A stretch of DNA of 64,000 nucleotides, taken from assembly GCA_015179045.1 (NCBI GenBank), contig WHUZ01000004.1, forward strand, positions 1,178,001 to 1,242,000. Reading direction: 5' to 3'. Position 1 is the first letter of the stretch; every line of letters starts with the position of its first letter. The notes under the pieces were generated by a model that saw nothing but the letters and a program-made list of their open reading frames with translations, made no database searches and was not told where the DNA came from. This stretch comes from Kalaharituber pfeilii. Lineage: Eukaryota > Ascomycota > Pezizomycetes > Pezizales > Pezizaceae. Positions 20,278-29,927 of the stretch are shown here, one piece after another. A program made the position numbers and the translations under genes.

Positions 20278-20660
20278 ATGATGGTTCCAACAAAGCGAGC
20301 TAAACCAGAGGGCTTTTCCGAAACACATTATCGTGAACTCCTTTACCGCTGTCTTATCTCAACAAATTCACCAATCAAACTAGCAGAAAAGGCATCATTT
20401 CTAGAGCTCCTCCAATATTGCAACCCAAAAGTTCAGAAAATGTCAGCTCGTACTATACATAGAGATATTCTGAAACTCTATAACAAAACTCGTGAAGGTG
20501 TCATTCAACTTTTTAGACAGAAATACTGAATTTAGTGGATAGCGGCGAGGAGGATGAAACTGTAGAATAGTTTAGATTAGTTATCAATATCATGTAATCA
20601 AGGCTCGCTGGCTCGAGCTCACCCTCCAGCTCGGCTCGAGCTAGCTCGTGCCGCTCACTA
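20278..20660 (+). mobile_element. hAT element fragment with transposase N-terminal piece
   Basis: The frame at 20281-20529 encodes SPIKLAEKASFLELLQYCNP, SARTIHRDILKLYNKTREGV and stops at QKY. This matches the hAT pattern of a FxxLLxYxNP segment followed by SRxTIxxDI before the catalytic core. The next bases encode SGEEDE, resembling a hAT C-terminus, so the catalytic region appears deleted. The right end CCGCTCACTA at 20660 is the terminal repeat of the MITE at 9248, linking MITE and transposase. The left terminal repeat is missing. Confidence 0.65.
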
Positions 20661-20716
20661 AGCCTGTGTGTTGACACTGCAAGAATTGCCCCTAATTGCA
20701 TGTTCAATTCAGGAGT

Positions 20717-21000
20717 TTTTTTTTTGTTTTTGTTTTTTATATCAGTACTCGCATGCCGCCCTATGGGCTATGGCGAGGGTTTATTAAAAATGAAAGAAAG
20801 ATAGTAGATAAATAAATACATGTGGTTCCCGCGGTGCTTGTACATGATGCGGGAGGAATGTCAAAAGACTCAGAACTGGAAGACGTGTGCCGAGACCTGT
20901 CTATTCCCTTCCTCTGTCTGGCTCGTACACACTTTCCGCAGCCACCTTCCTCCAAGTTTCACTTTCCCAATTTCCTTCTGTGTCTCTAGATATACCACCG
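20717..21000 (-). mobile_element. Half-LINE 3' fragment with ORF1 C-terminus
   Basis: T-rich run, tail-1 hairpin, a 3' UTR of about 120 bp and, in the minus sense, the ORF1 end (VVYLE, KLGGRWLRK, YEPDRGRE with a small frame change). AATTCAGGAGT is at 20706-20716 and 21001-21011. ORF1 runs directly into the tail with no ORF2. Confidence 0.8.
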
Positions 21001-21070
21001 AATTCAGGAGTGAATTCAGTGGTCAATTTAGGAGTCAAGTCAGAAGCCAATTCAGGAGTCGATTTTCATT
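21001..21070. repeat. Short tandem repeat
   Basis: Four imperfect units of about 15 bp (AATTCAGGAGTCAAT-like). The LINE fragment at 20717 used the first unit as its target. Confidence 0.6.
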
Positions 21071-21269
21071 GAGCAGTCTCACAAAGAGGCATGAAGGTCC
21101 TTCTTCGAGGCGAGGCGACACATCGCACAACTTACCCACCCATATTAACAGGTCTCCCTCGGCGGCGCCAGATATGGCAACATGAGTTTAATCCACAGGG
21201 ACCGGAGGGCACTTTCGACGGTGCAACGTTGAGCTCAATCTCACATGGCAGTAAATATGCAAGTATTGC

Positions 21270-21480
21270 CCAAATTCTCTTCCACTCAAGCTATCTATTT
21301 GTGGTGATGCACTGCCACTAGTATCGTGTTGATATCCGGTTTCCTGCATAAGTCTCGCATAATTGTGTTAACAAATTGTGGTCGATTAAATCTTGCTGGA
21401 AATGTAATGCTGCATTTCTCGGGAAGCGGTCTATGCTAACCCGATCATCAGATCGACATTGATTCATTCGCGATGGGCTT
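21270..21480 (-). pseudogene. Gypsy C integrase remnant
   Basis: The minus strand gives ARFNRPQFVNTIMRDLCRKP and then TILVAVHHHK before a stop, which resembles the SDRGPQFxxxxMRDL...AHHPQ segment of the Gypsy integrase core. It follows the Gypsy C gag in the correct order but the rest of pol is absent. Confidence 0.45.
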
Positions 21481-21628
21481 TCTCTGGTACCAGGTTTCTA
21501 GTCTTTATCGTCTGAGGAATATTCCGTGTTCTGCACTTGTAGTGTATCGGAGGTACTATCAGATCGCTTTCTTTTGTGAAATTGTGCTAGTAACTTGACT
21601 GCTGGTTCACTCATACGTTGGCTGGCCG

Positions 21629-21973
21629 TGTTAGAAACCATGAGCCGAACACACGCGAAACAGTCCGAGCGCAACAGTCCGAGCGAAACAGTCCGAGTGT
21701 GTAAAACATCCGAACATCCGCGATGGCCTAAGCACTCCGAACATCCGCAATGGCCTAAGCACTCCGAACATCCGCGATGGCCCAAACACTCCGGACTGAG
21801 TATTCCATATTAGGCAGTCCAAATACTTAGCTGTTCTGTTCACTGGTTTTGTATGCAACTTCGTGTTATAGAGTTTTTGTATATATATGGGCTCTGGAAG
21901 CCCCGTTCTTGATTGATTATTAGAATCGAATACACACATCTCTGAGCCTATTCCTCTGTACTCCTTTTTCACA
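21629..21973 (+). mobile_element. Solo LTR in Gypsy C gag
   Basis: 345 bp, TGTTAGAAACC at the start and CTTTTTCACA at the end. The 5-bp target GGCCG is at 21624-21628 and 21974-21978. It holds three copies of a 27-bp unit (GAACATCCGCGATGGCCTAA). A solo LTR is what LTR-LTR recombination leaves. Orientation is set by TG...CA only and the family (Copia or Gypsy) is not settled. Confidence 0.85.
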
Positions 21974-22603
21974 GGCCGTAGTGTTGCCGATTTCGCAATC
22001 CCTGGCTACATGGCCTTTGGCGCCACATTTGGACACAGTAGTCTCCTTATCTTTTGTTCCTTATTTTCATCACTTGTGTAGTGCTGCTATCATCTGCCGT
22101 AGCTATTGTTGTAAATTGGTCATTCTCAGTATGAAAGCGCGATATCATTGACTTGCTTGATTTTGACTCGATTCGTGTACTGTGTTTCACCACATCTCGA
22201 CGCACACCACAATTCGACGCACTTTCCCACCAAAACTGAGCGAATGAGAACCTGTATATCCCCACGCACAGAACCTACTTTTCTATGCACCTTTCAGGAG
22301 GCTTAAAGCAAGCATCATTCTTCAGATCCTGCATCTCTACTTTTAAAAAAAAGTATTTATAAATGAATTATATCTTTGCATATTTTCACATAAGTCTTGG
22401 CATATATTTTTGCGGTAACATTGCAGGTATGGAAATCTACCCACTGCACCTGCAATTAATTCAATAAAAATATTTAAACATTTCATTTGGATAACCTATC
22501 ACTATGGAGATATACATGAATGGCATCAACATAATCCTTGAACTAATTGTTGAGCTGTTCAAAATATTTTCATTCCCAAAGAAATATTGCATATGAATAG
22601 TAT

Positions 22604-22666
22604 TATCGCCATAGCCCTTAGGGCGGCATGCGATCAATGAAATAAAAAAAAAAAAAAAAAAAAAAA
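22604..22666 (+). mobile_element. Tail-1 micro-insertion: hairpin plus poly(A)
   Basis: The insert is the tail-1 hairpin (starting TATCGCCATAGCCC), ATCAATGAAAT and an A-run. ATATGAATAGTAT flanks it at 22591-22603 and 22667-22679. Only about 40 nt upstream of poly(A) was copied, i.e. the complete hairpin and almost nothing else. Confidence 0.92.
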
Positions 22667-22996
22667 ATATGAATAGTATCGGAAGAGCACCTGAAAATAT
22701 ATATCAGCATGCCAACTATGCAATATATTAAAATGGACTGAATAAAATCAAGTGAATCAATCTACAACTATGGGGCGCCCTTTGATCACAAGACAATTGC
22801 CATTGGTGTGATAGTGCTAACAAAGAATAGTATGTTCAGTCCGCTGAAATATTGTATGAGAATCCCATACAAATAGATGCCAAGACATTGTTACAAATTT
22901 CGCGGTGCCATAATTCCTTGAGAATGCTTGCTTTGCGCAGGCAGAGGTGCTAAACATGAAGAACGAGCATTTATTTAGTGTCTCTAAATAGCGCTT

Positions 22997-23038
22997 GCGG
23001 CATGCGATTAATGAAATAAAAAAAAAAAAAAAAAAAAA
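22997..23038 (+). mobile_element. Tail-1 micro-insertion: half hairpin plus poly(A)
   Basis: It contains only GCGGCATGCGATTAATGAAAT and A's, the 3' half of the hairpin. AAATAGCGCTT is at 22986-22996 and 23039-23049. Reverse transcription evidently stopped about 21 nt after leaving poly(A). Confidence 0.9.
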
Positions 23039-23255
23039 AAATAGCGCTTACAAAATTCTGCTCTAGTGGTTGAGGTACACGCTCTTCTGCGTGGCTAGTT
23101 TTGGTGGGAAAGTGCGTCGAATTGTGGTGTGCGTCGAGATGTGGTGAAACACAGTACCGGCTTTGATCGCCACACTTTTCCAGTTTTCGTAGTTGTCAAG
23201 TGGCGCGCATTGGCCCTCCGAGGCGTTTCGTAATTCCAGTTTCAATCCCTCCTCT

Positions 23256-24083
23256 CAGTGTTCCCAACTGGCCAGGCCGCCGACCAGGCCGCCGACCAGG
23301 CCTCCTGGACCGGCCGGCTTGGCGGCCTGGCTTGGCAGGCCTGAAACAGCCCAGGCCGTCCAGGCCATTCAGGCCGTTCAAGCAATTTCAGGGGCAGGAG
23401 GGCTGGTTACGAGGCTATTTCAGGGGCCACCTTCAGGTTACTTGGACATCGGATTTAATATGAACCTTTCAATATTTTCGAAAAACTATCTAGACTTTTT
23501 TTTATTGAGCAGCGCTTCTCGCAGGTATTCAGGTAAGTAATTTTTTTTGTATCGCTTGACTATATACTAATTTCTTATTAGTATTGCAGGGAGACAGACA
23601 TTCCAACCTCCGGTACTGGCGATGATGATTCCTTTAGTATTCTCCTATTCTTCACTCTCCATAGTGCAGTTCAAGTTTTGACCTTGCATCGACGATTCCC
23701 TGCAGTCCAATCTGATGCCGATATCGAGTCTTCTGGAATTTGGGTTACAAAAATCTGGTGCGACAAAGTTGGATTTGACACTATGGTGAAGATGTGCATG
23801 GCTAATGGAAAGCGATACTGGCGGTGTAAAATCAGCAAGCAAAATCCTAAACATTAGAGAATGAGGTATACGTAGAATTTAGAGTACGTTCTGTATATAG
23901 CTAGCTACTGTATAACTTAACTCACACTGCAGCCTGAATGGCCTGGACCGGCCTGAATGGCCTGAATGGCCTGGACCGGCCTGGGCGGCCTGGCCCGGCC
24001 TGAAACATTCAGGCCGCCTGGACCGGCGCGGGCGGACCTCACGGCCGGCCTAGATTTCTATGGCCGGCCCGTTGGGAACACTG
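23256..24083. mobile_element. hAT-type element with GGCC-rich ends (828 bp)
   Basis: Terminal repeats CAGTGTTCCCAA and TTGGGAACACTG; 8-bp target CCTCCTCT at 23248-23255 and 24084-24091. Both flanks are dense in AGGCC/CCGGCC motifs in inverted arrangement (23260-23440 and 23930-24075). Internally, 23530-23590 looks like an intron (GTAAGT at about 23533, TACTAAT branch, TTGCAG at the end) and the following frame runs to TAG at 23857 (GDDDSFSILLFF, IWVTKIWCDKVGFD). I do not recognise that protein; it may be a transposase remnant or captured exon. Confidence 0.8.
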
Positions 24084-24263
24084 CCTCCTCTACAATGAAA
24101 GGTAAGAGATCTCGTGGGATTTTGGCTTGGAGGTTTAGTCTTTCAAGCTCTATAAAGTAGTCTACAATAGTGCCAGTTTGATACAGATGTTTTATATCCA
24201 CCACATTCTTGAGGCGTTGGGTATGGTCTCCATAAGCCTTCTTGGGCTCGACTTCTGCTTCTT

Positions 24264-24294
<31 letters not shown>

Positions 24295-24554
24295 TCATTA
24301 ATCGCTTGCCGCCCTATGGGCTATGGCGATGTGTTTAACATAGAAATGTAATGTAAAGACAAAAGATTAGGGATGTTCTGGCCCACCGACGAACATTTTC
24401 CGGTTCGCGAACCGGCCAGCCGATTCGTGAACCGGCCGGCCCCGTGAAAAACATATGGTGTTTTTCACGGGGCCAGCCAAGCCACGAACACCTGGCCCAG
24501 CGGCGAACATGAATGTACCTCAATGTACCTATATGTAATATATATACTCGCTTA

Positions 24555-24728
24555 TTTTTTTTTATATATATCATTACTCGCATGCCGCCTTGCAGGCTAT
24601 GGCGAGGGTTTAGATACATGAATGATAATCAACGGAAAAATAAGTAACAGATAAGGAGATAAAATGAAAATATGACCGGTTACTCCGCCGCCCAGTCCAT
24701 CACCTCCGCCAACGTTCTCTCCCCCCCC
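24555..24728 (-). mobile_element. LINE-1 3' fragment
   Basis: T-run, tail-1 hairpin (inner stem GCCT-GCA-AGGC), 3' UTR and the last codons of ORF2 (ERTLAEVMDWAAE). TATATACTCGCTTA is at 24541-24554 and 24729-24742. Confidence 0.88.
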
Positions 24729-24838
24729 TATATACTCGCTTATGATTTAATGTAATAGTGATCTATCATTCAGCCAGCTAAGCAATTTCCACAGTCTCCT
24801 ATCCCCCTATGCAGTCATCTATGTACAAACAATAGTAC

Positions 24839-25212
24839 TTTTTTTTTTTTTTATATCATTACTCGCATGCCGCAGTATGGGCTATGGCGAGGTATTTATT
24901 AAAGAAAGAAAATTAACCGTCACTAAATACATGTGGTGCCCGCAATACTCATACATGGTGCGGGTAGAATGTACACACTGGTCAATACAGCCTATGTCCT
25001 CCGTCTGTCCGGCTCGTATTGAGTGGTCCTCAACCATTTCCCACCTAACCTAACTCTGTTTACGCCCGTCACTGCCTCCAAGTACACCACGACCGAGCTG
25101 GTCATTTTTCCTTCTTTCAGTAGCGCGGTCTTTCGTCTCAGCCACCTTATCCCCACGGTCTTGCCTAACCTATCATTCCCGGACTCCAACCATTTCCGGA
25201 CCTTCCCTAAAT
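24839..25212 (-). mobile_element. Half-LINE 3' fragment
   Basis: T-run, tail-1 hairpin with a damaged inner stem, a 3' UTR of about 110 bp, then the ORF1 C-terminal region in the minus sense (LGKVRKWLESGNDRLGKTVG, RKTALLKEGK, SSVVVYLE, YEPDRRRT). ORF1 abuts the 3' UTR with no ORF2. A target duplication was not found. Confidence 0.75.
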
Positions 25213-25408
25213 ATACATCACTATGTTCAATCTCATTCTCCTGGTTAGTACATTGACCAGCATTGCTTTTATTACAAGAATAAGAACATTTAACCTTTTG
25301 ACATATGCATGTACAACGAAGAGAAGAACAGGTACCTAGACAAGAACATGAAATTTTGTCTTGACAAGTTTTATCATGATGAGGTTGCTTAAAGTGGGTA
25401 CTTGGCAC
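25213..25408 (-). pseudogene. Cysteine-rich ORF fragment in the TIR element
   Basis: The minus frame reads KTCQDKISCSCLGTCSSLRC, then TCICQKVKCSYSCNKSNAGQ and CTNQE, with twelve Cys in about 45 residues, before it fuses to LINE ORF1. Such CxCxxxCxxxxCxC clusters occur at the C-termini of some transposon proteins; I infer this is the end of the TIR element's lost ORF. The function is not recognised. Confidence 0.4.
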
Positions 25409-26328
25409 TTGCAGGGCTCTTATTATCTACTGTTTCTGGTAATACAACCACCAAACTTTTCATTCTTGGCATCAACGCAATCCCTGTTACTGCCACAATA
25501 TAATACCAGAATGGCGGAGGATTCCGGAAATCTCTACCTATGAAGATAACACTCCAAAATTTCGCTTAGAGTAAGAAGAATACTAGAAGCATATTTAGTA
25601 ATTTTCTTCTAGTGTTTCGGTTAACATTAATTAAGTTATGATTACAAATTGGTATTCTTAACTATAGCAGTCTAGAAGCGTAGTGAATTATTAATTGAAC
25701 TGTCTGTATTATCTTCTAGTATGCGGGTAAGAAGTAGCAACTTATCACCGACAGCAACTTTCAAGTGGCAACTTGTAGGTGGCAACTTGTCAGTGGCAAT
25801 AGGGCTGTGCTAGCACACAGTAACTGGCTTATCAATTAACGCTGGTAGCAGAATGTTTCTCTATACTCAATCACTGGTAGTACGTAGAGGTACCTAGTGG
25901 TACTTGTACTAAACCAGTGTTCGTCGGTGGGCTGGCCCATTCGCGAATCAGCCAGCCCACCGACGAATTGGCCGATTCGCGAATGGGCCTGGCCGGTTCG
26001 CGAACCGCAATGTTCGTCGGTAGGCCAGAACAGGGACAACAGAAAATAAATAAAATTCACTCTCCAAGCATCTCCATCAACTTCTTCAGCGGGTCCTCCC
26101 CCCCTCCCCTTTGTCCCGCGGCGGTACTTCTGCTTCCTCAAGGCTATGGAATGTATCTTTGCTATTCTCCCACCATGCGAGTACTCTGCTTGTCATGCGG
26201 GTGCCCAGTAGCTCAAATGCGAAGTCTGAATCAGAGATGGCATTTATCCATAGGTACTTGTGGAACCGGTAGAGAAAACTGTGCACTTCTCTTCCATCGA
26301 AACTTGGTGTCTTAGGTTGTATCTTCTT

Positions 26329-26620
26329 CTTTTTTTTTTTTTTAATATCATTACTCGCAGGCCGCCCTAAGGGCTATGGCGAGGGTTTAATACAGAGTGG
26401 TAGGAAAAAGGAAATGTAGGAAGAAAAAGGAAGAAAAAGGTTATATGAGATAATAAATCCGTCACTTGTTTTTTTTTTTTTTTTTTTTTTTTTATTTTAT
26501 TTCATTACTCGCGTGCCGCCCTCCGTCCCTTGTCTACGATGCCTTCTCCACCCACTCCAAAATGTCCACCAGTGCGTCCGTGTCCTTGTTGTTACCCTTT
26601 GGGGGTCTTCGCAGGTCCAA
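26329..26620 (-). mobile_element. LINE-1 3' fragment with nested micro-insertion
   Basis: T-run, tail-1 hairpin (inner stem GCCC-TTA-GGGC) and the ORF2 C-terminus (DLRRPPKGNNKDTDALVDIL). GTTGTATCTTCTT is at 26316-26328 and 26621-26633. A smaller insert at 26470-26522 (T-run plus partial tail-1 core) with CCGTCACTTGT/CCGTCCCTTGT flanks is nested in it. Confidence 0.85.
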
Positions 26621-26951
26621 GTTGTATCTTCTTGAGTGTACGCTCATGGGCGTCTGTGTCAAAACGTGAGAGCATAGAAGCTGAAGATGCTGGTGTAGTT
26701 GGCCTTGTCGGCATGGCTGAAGGGGCCGGCGTGGCTGGGATGGCTGGCGTAGCTGAAGGTCCTGGCGTAGCTGAGGGTGCCGGTGTAGCTGAGGGTGCCG
26801 GTCTAACTGAGGGCGCCGGTGCAGCTGCAGCTGAGGATGCCGACAGTTGTTCCCTTCAGGTTGCAATCATGGCCTCGAGGGTCTGCAGCCGGTCTGCGTA
26901 TGTCTGCGAAGGTTCTGGTTGTTCCGTGGGCATGACTGCTGTGGGAGGCAT

Positions 26952-27420
26952 CTGATATCGTTTTCGGTCAGGGATCAGGGTAAGGTATATAGTAGTTGTC
27001 TATATAGTACTGAGATAAAAATTTTCGAGAATAACTTGGGCCTCCTCTCTTATCGGGCCAATAGATTTCTATACTTTGTGGCTATGACCTCTACAAGTGG
27101 CTTCTGATCAGCACTTTTAATGTAACTGTGCAAATCTCTGTCAACTTGAGTAAGTCGTCCTATCAAACTAATCAAAATAAAGATAGCTCGACTTCCATGA
27201 TATTCTCCTAAATTAAGAATAAATCTATCTTAAAACTACCTCCTCACCTTCATCCCTTTACAACTCCGCAACTTGACAATGCAAAGGTAAGAGTCATTTT
27301 TATTTCATTGGCACTACTATATTGATACTGAAAAAATTATAGGTTATCGGGTTGTACTCTACTAAACTTGCTACTTGAGGAACCTGAATGCTATAGTGGA
27401 TAGCCTAATAGGTAAGTGAG
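26952..27420. other. No gene recognised (probable Gypsy C leader)
   Basis: Between the gag start and a repeat array. AT-rich, with no coding-looking frame beyond short shadows. Confidence 0.4.
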
Positions 27421-27429
27421 AATGCACTA

Positions 27430-27690
27430 TACGATTCAGTAAAGGGTTCAGCAAGCAATTCATTATGTGAGCTAACTATCAGCTTAGCAGATGAGTTAGA
27501 AAGTTCAACAAACAAGTCCAGCATATATTTCTACAAGCAATTTTGCAAGCGATTCGGTAGGGGATTCAGCAGGCACTTAAGCCAGAGATTCAGCAGGGGA
27601 TTTAGCAGGAGATTCAGCAGCCGATTCAATAATGATTCAGCAGGCCATTCAGCGGGCGATTCAGCAAGTGATTCAGCAAGGTGTAGTTGA
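27430..27690. repeat. Degenerate tandem repeat
   Basis: Roughly fifteen units of 14-16 bp built on GCGATTCAGCAGG. It resembles the leader repeats of chromovirus B and Copia B in position, upstream of a gag gene. Confidence 0.7.
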
Positions 27691-28173
27691 TGGGTGGGCA
27701 ACTGGAAAGTTGGAAGTTCAGAAGAGATAGTGAGCATAGTGGTGGGATTTTAGTTAGAGTAGTTGATTAGATAAAGTTGACAGATACAGTTGTTGTAAAT
27801 ATGACTGCAGTAGAGGGATGGAAATATCCAGATAGGAATATGACATCTAAGGATATTAGAGACCAATTTCAAAGGTGCGGGTCTTGATAATACAGTGTAG
27901 CGTTCGCACTCGGTGTGAGTTCTCAGTCGGTTTTTCTGAGTGAGTGGGGTTTCGGGTCGGTTTGTCACACCATAAAACGTACCCGACTCGGCTGCTAAGT
28001 GAGCCGGTATGAGTTGTATGTATGGCGTGACTGAGTTGGTGTGACAATGTACAACTACTACTTAGTTCCAGAGTGAGTTTATAGTAGGGTCGGAGGAATT
28101 TTGTTAAAGGCTTACACCGACTCAGCTCACACCGATGCGAACACTATCTGAGTGCTATCCTTCGGTGTCAAGT

Positions 28174-29174
28174 CGACACCCCCTACCACTACACGTAATG
28201 CCATTCCAACCAAGTGACACCTCAAGAGAGGAGTGGGAAGACAGGTTAGCCAGAGAAGAAGACGAAGGGTAGACATGTGTCTACACTGACGGGAGTAGGA
28301 TGGGCGATAGCACTGGAGCAGGAACCCATCACAACCAGACAAACACATCACTGTATCTAAGCACCCATGCGACAGTGAATGACGCGGAACTGATGGCAAT
28401 GGGCGAGGCAATGGCCCAGGACGGAGAGCTGCTGATCATCACAGATTCCAGGATAGTGATCACCAAGCTAAGGAAAATCGCGGATGGCCACCCAACACAC
28501 GAGGGTCCCGCCCAAGTTGTGAGAGAGCAGTGGGAAAAGAGGGCAGGGAGAGGTGACCTAGACGTAGCCGTCATGTGGGTTAAATCACATATAGGCATTC
28601 AGGGCAACAGCGAGGCAGACAGAGCTGCCAAAGTCGGCACCGCCCTACAATATCAGGACGAGACGGTCACCGAAGCCGGGATTCGCCAGTATGCCGAAGC
28701 CCAGAGGGCCGAGGAAAGGAACAGACTACAACTGACATATAGGCCACTCCAATGGCTAGCTAACCGAAAGCTGGTCACCACGCTGGCTGGCATCCTAGGA
28801 AACAAGGGACTGAGACAATAGAAACACCAAATCGGAAAGGTGGACTCGCCGGAATGTAGGTGGTGTGGCAGAGCGCTAGAAAACACCATCCACATCTTCA
28901 ACGAATGCCAACCCTGGAAAGACAAATGGCCGGGAGGAGAAGCAGACCTTAAGGCGCCCCCCAAGGCAAGAGAAAGGGAAGGAGACAATCTGGTCAGGTT
29001 ATTGACGTGGGCAGGGATGGACTAGACAACGGTTTAGCATTTCACTTTTCCTTTACTTTCATTTTTACTTATTTCACATTTCCAGTCAGATTTTATTCAG
29101 TCATATGTAACTAAACATCGCCATAGCCCATAGGGCGGCACGCGATTAATGATATATAAAAAAAAAAAAAAAAA
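28174..29174 (+). mobile_element. LINE-1 copy D, 5'-truncated
   Basis: Plus-strand copy ending in a tail-1 hairpin (29122-29150) and poly(A). TTCGGTGTCAAGT is at 28161-28173 and 29175-29187. It covers the RNase H domain onward. Confidence 0.9.
28215..29025 (+). pseudogene. LINE-1 ORF2 C-terminal part with two stops
   Basis: RNase H signatures are VYTDGSRMGDSTGAG, VNDAELMAMG, IITDSRIVITKL and WVKSHIGIQGNSEADRAAK. Then YRPLQWLANRK, LAGILGNKGLRQ and, after a TAG at about 28819, CRWCGRALENTIHIFNEC, ending LLTWAGMD at 29025. Another TAG lies at 28270. The D-E-D-H residues of RNase H are retained. Confidence 0.85.
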
Positions 29175-29204
29175 TTCGGTGTCAAGTGTACACCTCTATC
29201 CTCT

Positions 29205-29508
29205 TGATGTCGCCCCCCCAGGGCGCGTCACCCCCCAGGGCGCGTCACCCCCTAGGCGCGTCACTTCCCTAGGTGTGCCACGCCCCTAGCAGTTGTATAG
29301 ACCCCCGAGCGAAGCGAGTGGGGTCTCTCAGGGAGCATGTGTGCAAGCGGATGTTCAAAACTCACTCTGAAGGATCCTCGCGGTCGTGAGGGTACTCCGT
29401 GACAGAACCAGAGCCCCTAACCCGGTCGCAAGCTCTGCCTCAGCCCCCGCCGCACGCTCTGCCCCATTGCGAGCGTAGCGAGCGGGTGGTAATGTGCTAG
29501 CGTTGTAA
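29205..29508. other. GC-rich unassigned stretch with short repeats
   Basis: It starts with three units of about 16 bp (CAGGGCGCGTCACCCC) and ends beside an LTR in sequence resembling the chromovirus B primer-site region (GTTGTAA before TGTTACGG). It may be the Gypsy C leader. No gene seen. Confidence 0.45.
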
Positions 29509-29909
29509 TGTTACGGAGTCTACGGTAATGTAGCTAAAGTGAGAGTGTAACTTAGGACAACGCTTGAAGCTTGACCATCTCTCGAAGGCCGAAGGCCCTC
29601 CTTATATAGCCAGCTCCCCGCGCATGCCCACTGTATGTTCTATTGCTTATGCTATCTATGCTTTACAATCGATAACAACGTTTTGGTAGCTGAGGCTGTG
29701 CACAATAAGCCTACGCATACTCTTGACACTTGGTGGCGCAACTCACTCACTCAACCATGCGCTCTGCTTGTGATACACTTCCGTGACCCGACGTGTCAAT
29801 TGTATTGCCCTGCTGTAGCTATCGGTTGATCAGGCCGAATGGTCACTATCAGCCTTACGGGCCAACTCAGGTGTATATCCCCAGCATCTCTGGGCAGGCC
29901 CGTGACGCA
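29509..29909 (-). repeat. Gypsy LTR (copy C1)
   Basis: The plus strand reads TGTTACGGAGTCTACGG to CCCGTGACGCA. It shares GGACAACGCTTG with the chromovirus B LTR and is clearly related to the LTRs at 30199 and 51983. It is likely the 5' LTR of the element whose gag starts at 26951. Confidence 0.7.
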
Positions 29910-29927
29910 ATGACTAGGACCTCCTCC

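Larger units (their letters stand above)
22178..23156. mobile_element. Non-autonomous mariner-like element (979 bp)
   Basis: Perfect inverted repeats of about 60 bp at 22178-22237 and 23097-23156, reading TACTGTGTTTCACCACATCT inward from each end. TA at both extremes fits the Tc1/mariner duplication. No transposase frame remains inside. It splits Gypsy C gag and carries two tail-1 micro-insertions. Confidence 0.85.
24367..26035. mobile_element. TIR element (hAT-like) with nested LINE pieces
   Basis: Inverted ends GTTCTGGCCCACCGACGAAC (left) and its near-complement at 25998-26035; GGTTCGCGAACCGGCC palindromes lie just inside. An 8-bp flank pair ACAAAAGA/ACAACAGA (24359-24366, 26036-26043) differs at one base. 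It carries LINE fragments at 24555-24728 and from about 24842, and a Cys-rich ORF. Assignment to hAT rests on the 8-bp duplication only. Confidence 0.6.
24265..26125 (-). mobile_element. LINE-1 3' fragment in Gypsy C gag, itself split by a TIR element
   Basis: T-run from 24265, tail-1 hairpin (outer A-T pair) and a 3' UTR to about 24366, then after the TIR element the ORF2 C-terminal piece at 26036-26125. ACTTCTGCTTCTTC (24251-24264) and ACTTCTGCTTCCTC (26126-26139) flank it. Confidence 0.8.
21498..26951 (-). pseudogene. Gypsy C Gag, one gene scattered over 5.5 kb
   Basis: Minus-strand pieces join in order when insertions are removed. The start is 26951 (MPPTAVMPTEQPEPSQTYAD), with an Ala/Pro/Thr repeat (SATPAPSATPGP). 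The capsid part is VHSFLYRFHKYLWINAISD and TSRVLAWWENSKDTF, continuing at 24264-24092 (LYQTGTIVDYFIELERLNLQ), at 23247 (LKLELRNASEGQCAPLDNYE), at 22177 (RIESKSSKSMISRFHTENDQ), a zinc-knuckle remnant (KCGAKGHVARDC, first Cys lost) near 22000, and the end at 21498 (EYSSDDKD). At least one in-frame stop and one frame change are present. The matching LTR is probably that at 29509. Confidence 0.75.

Noticed and set aside
20007..20280. Long overlapping frames on both strands with Arg/Ser/Pro repeats
   Set aside because: Produced by the minisatellite at 20020-20250, open in several frames at once.
27890..28140. Possible hAT element with AGTGT...GTTCGCA and TGCGAACACT ends
   Set aside because: The inverted match is short and interrupted, and no 8-bp duplication is present.
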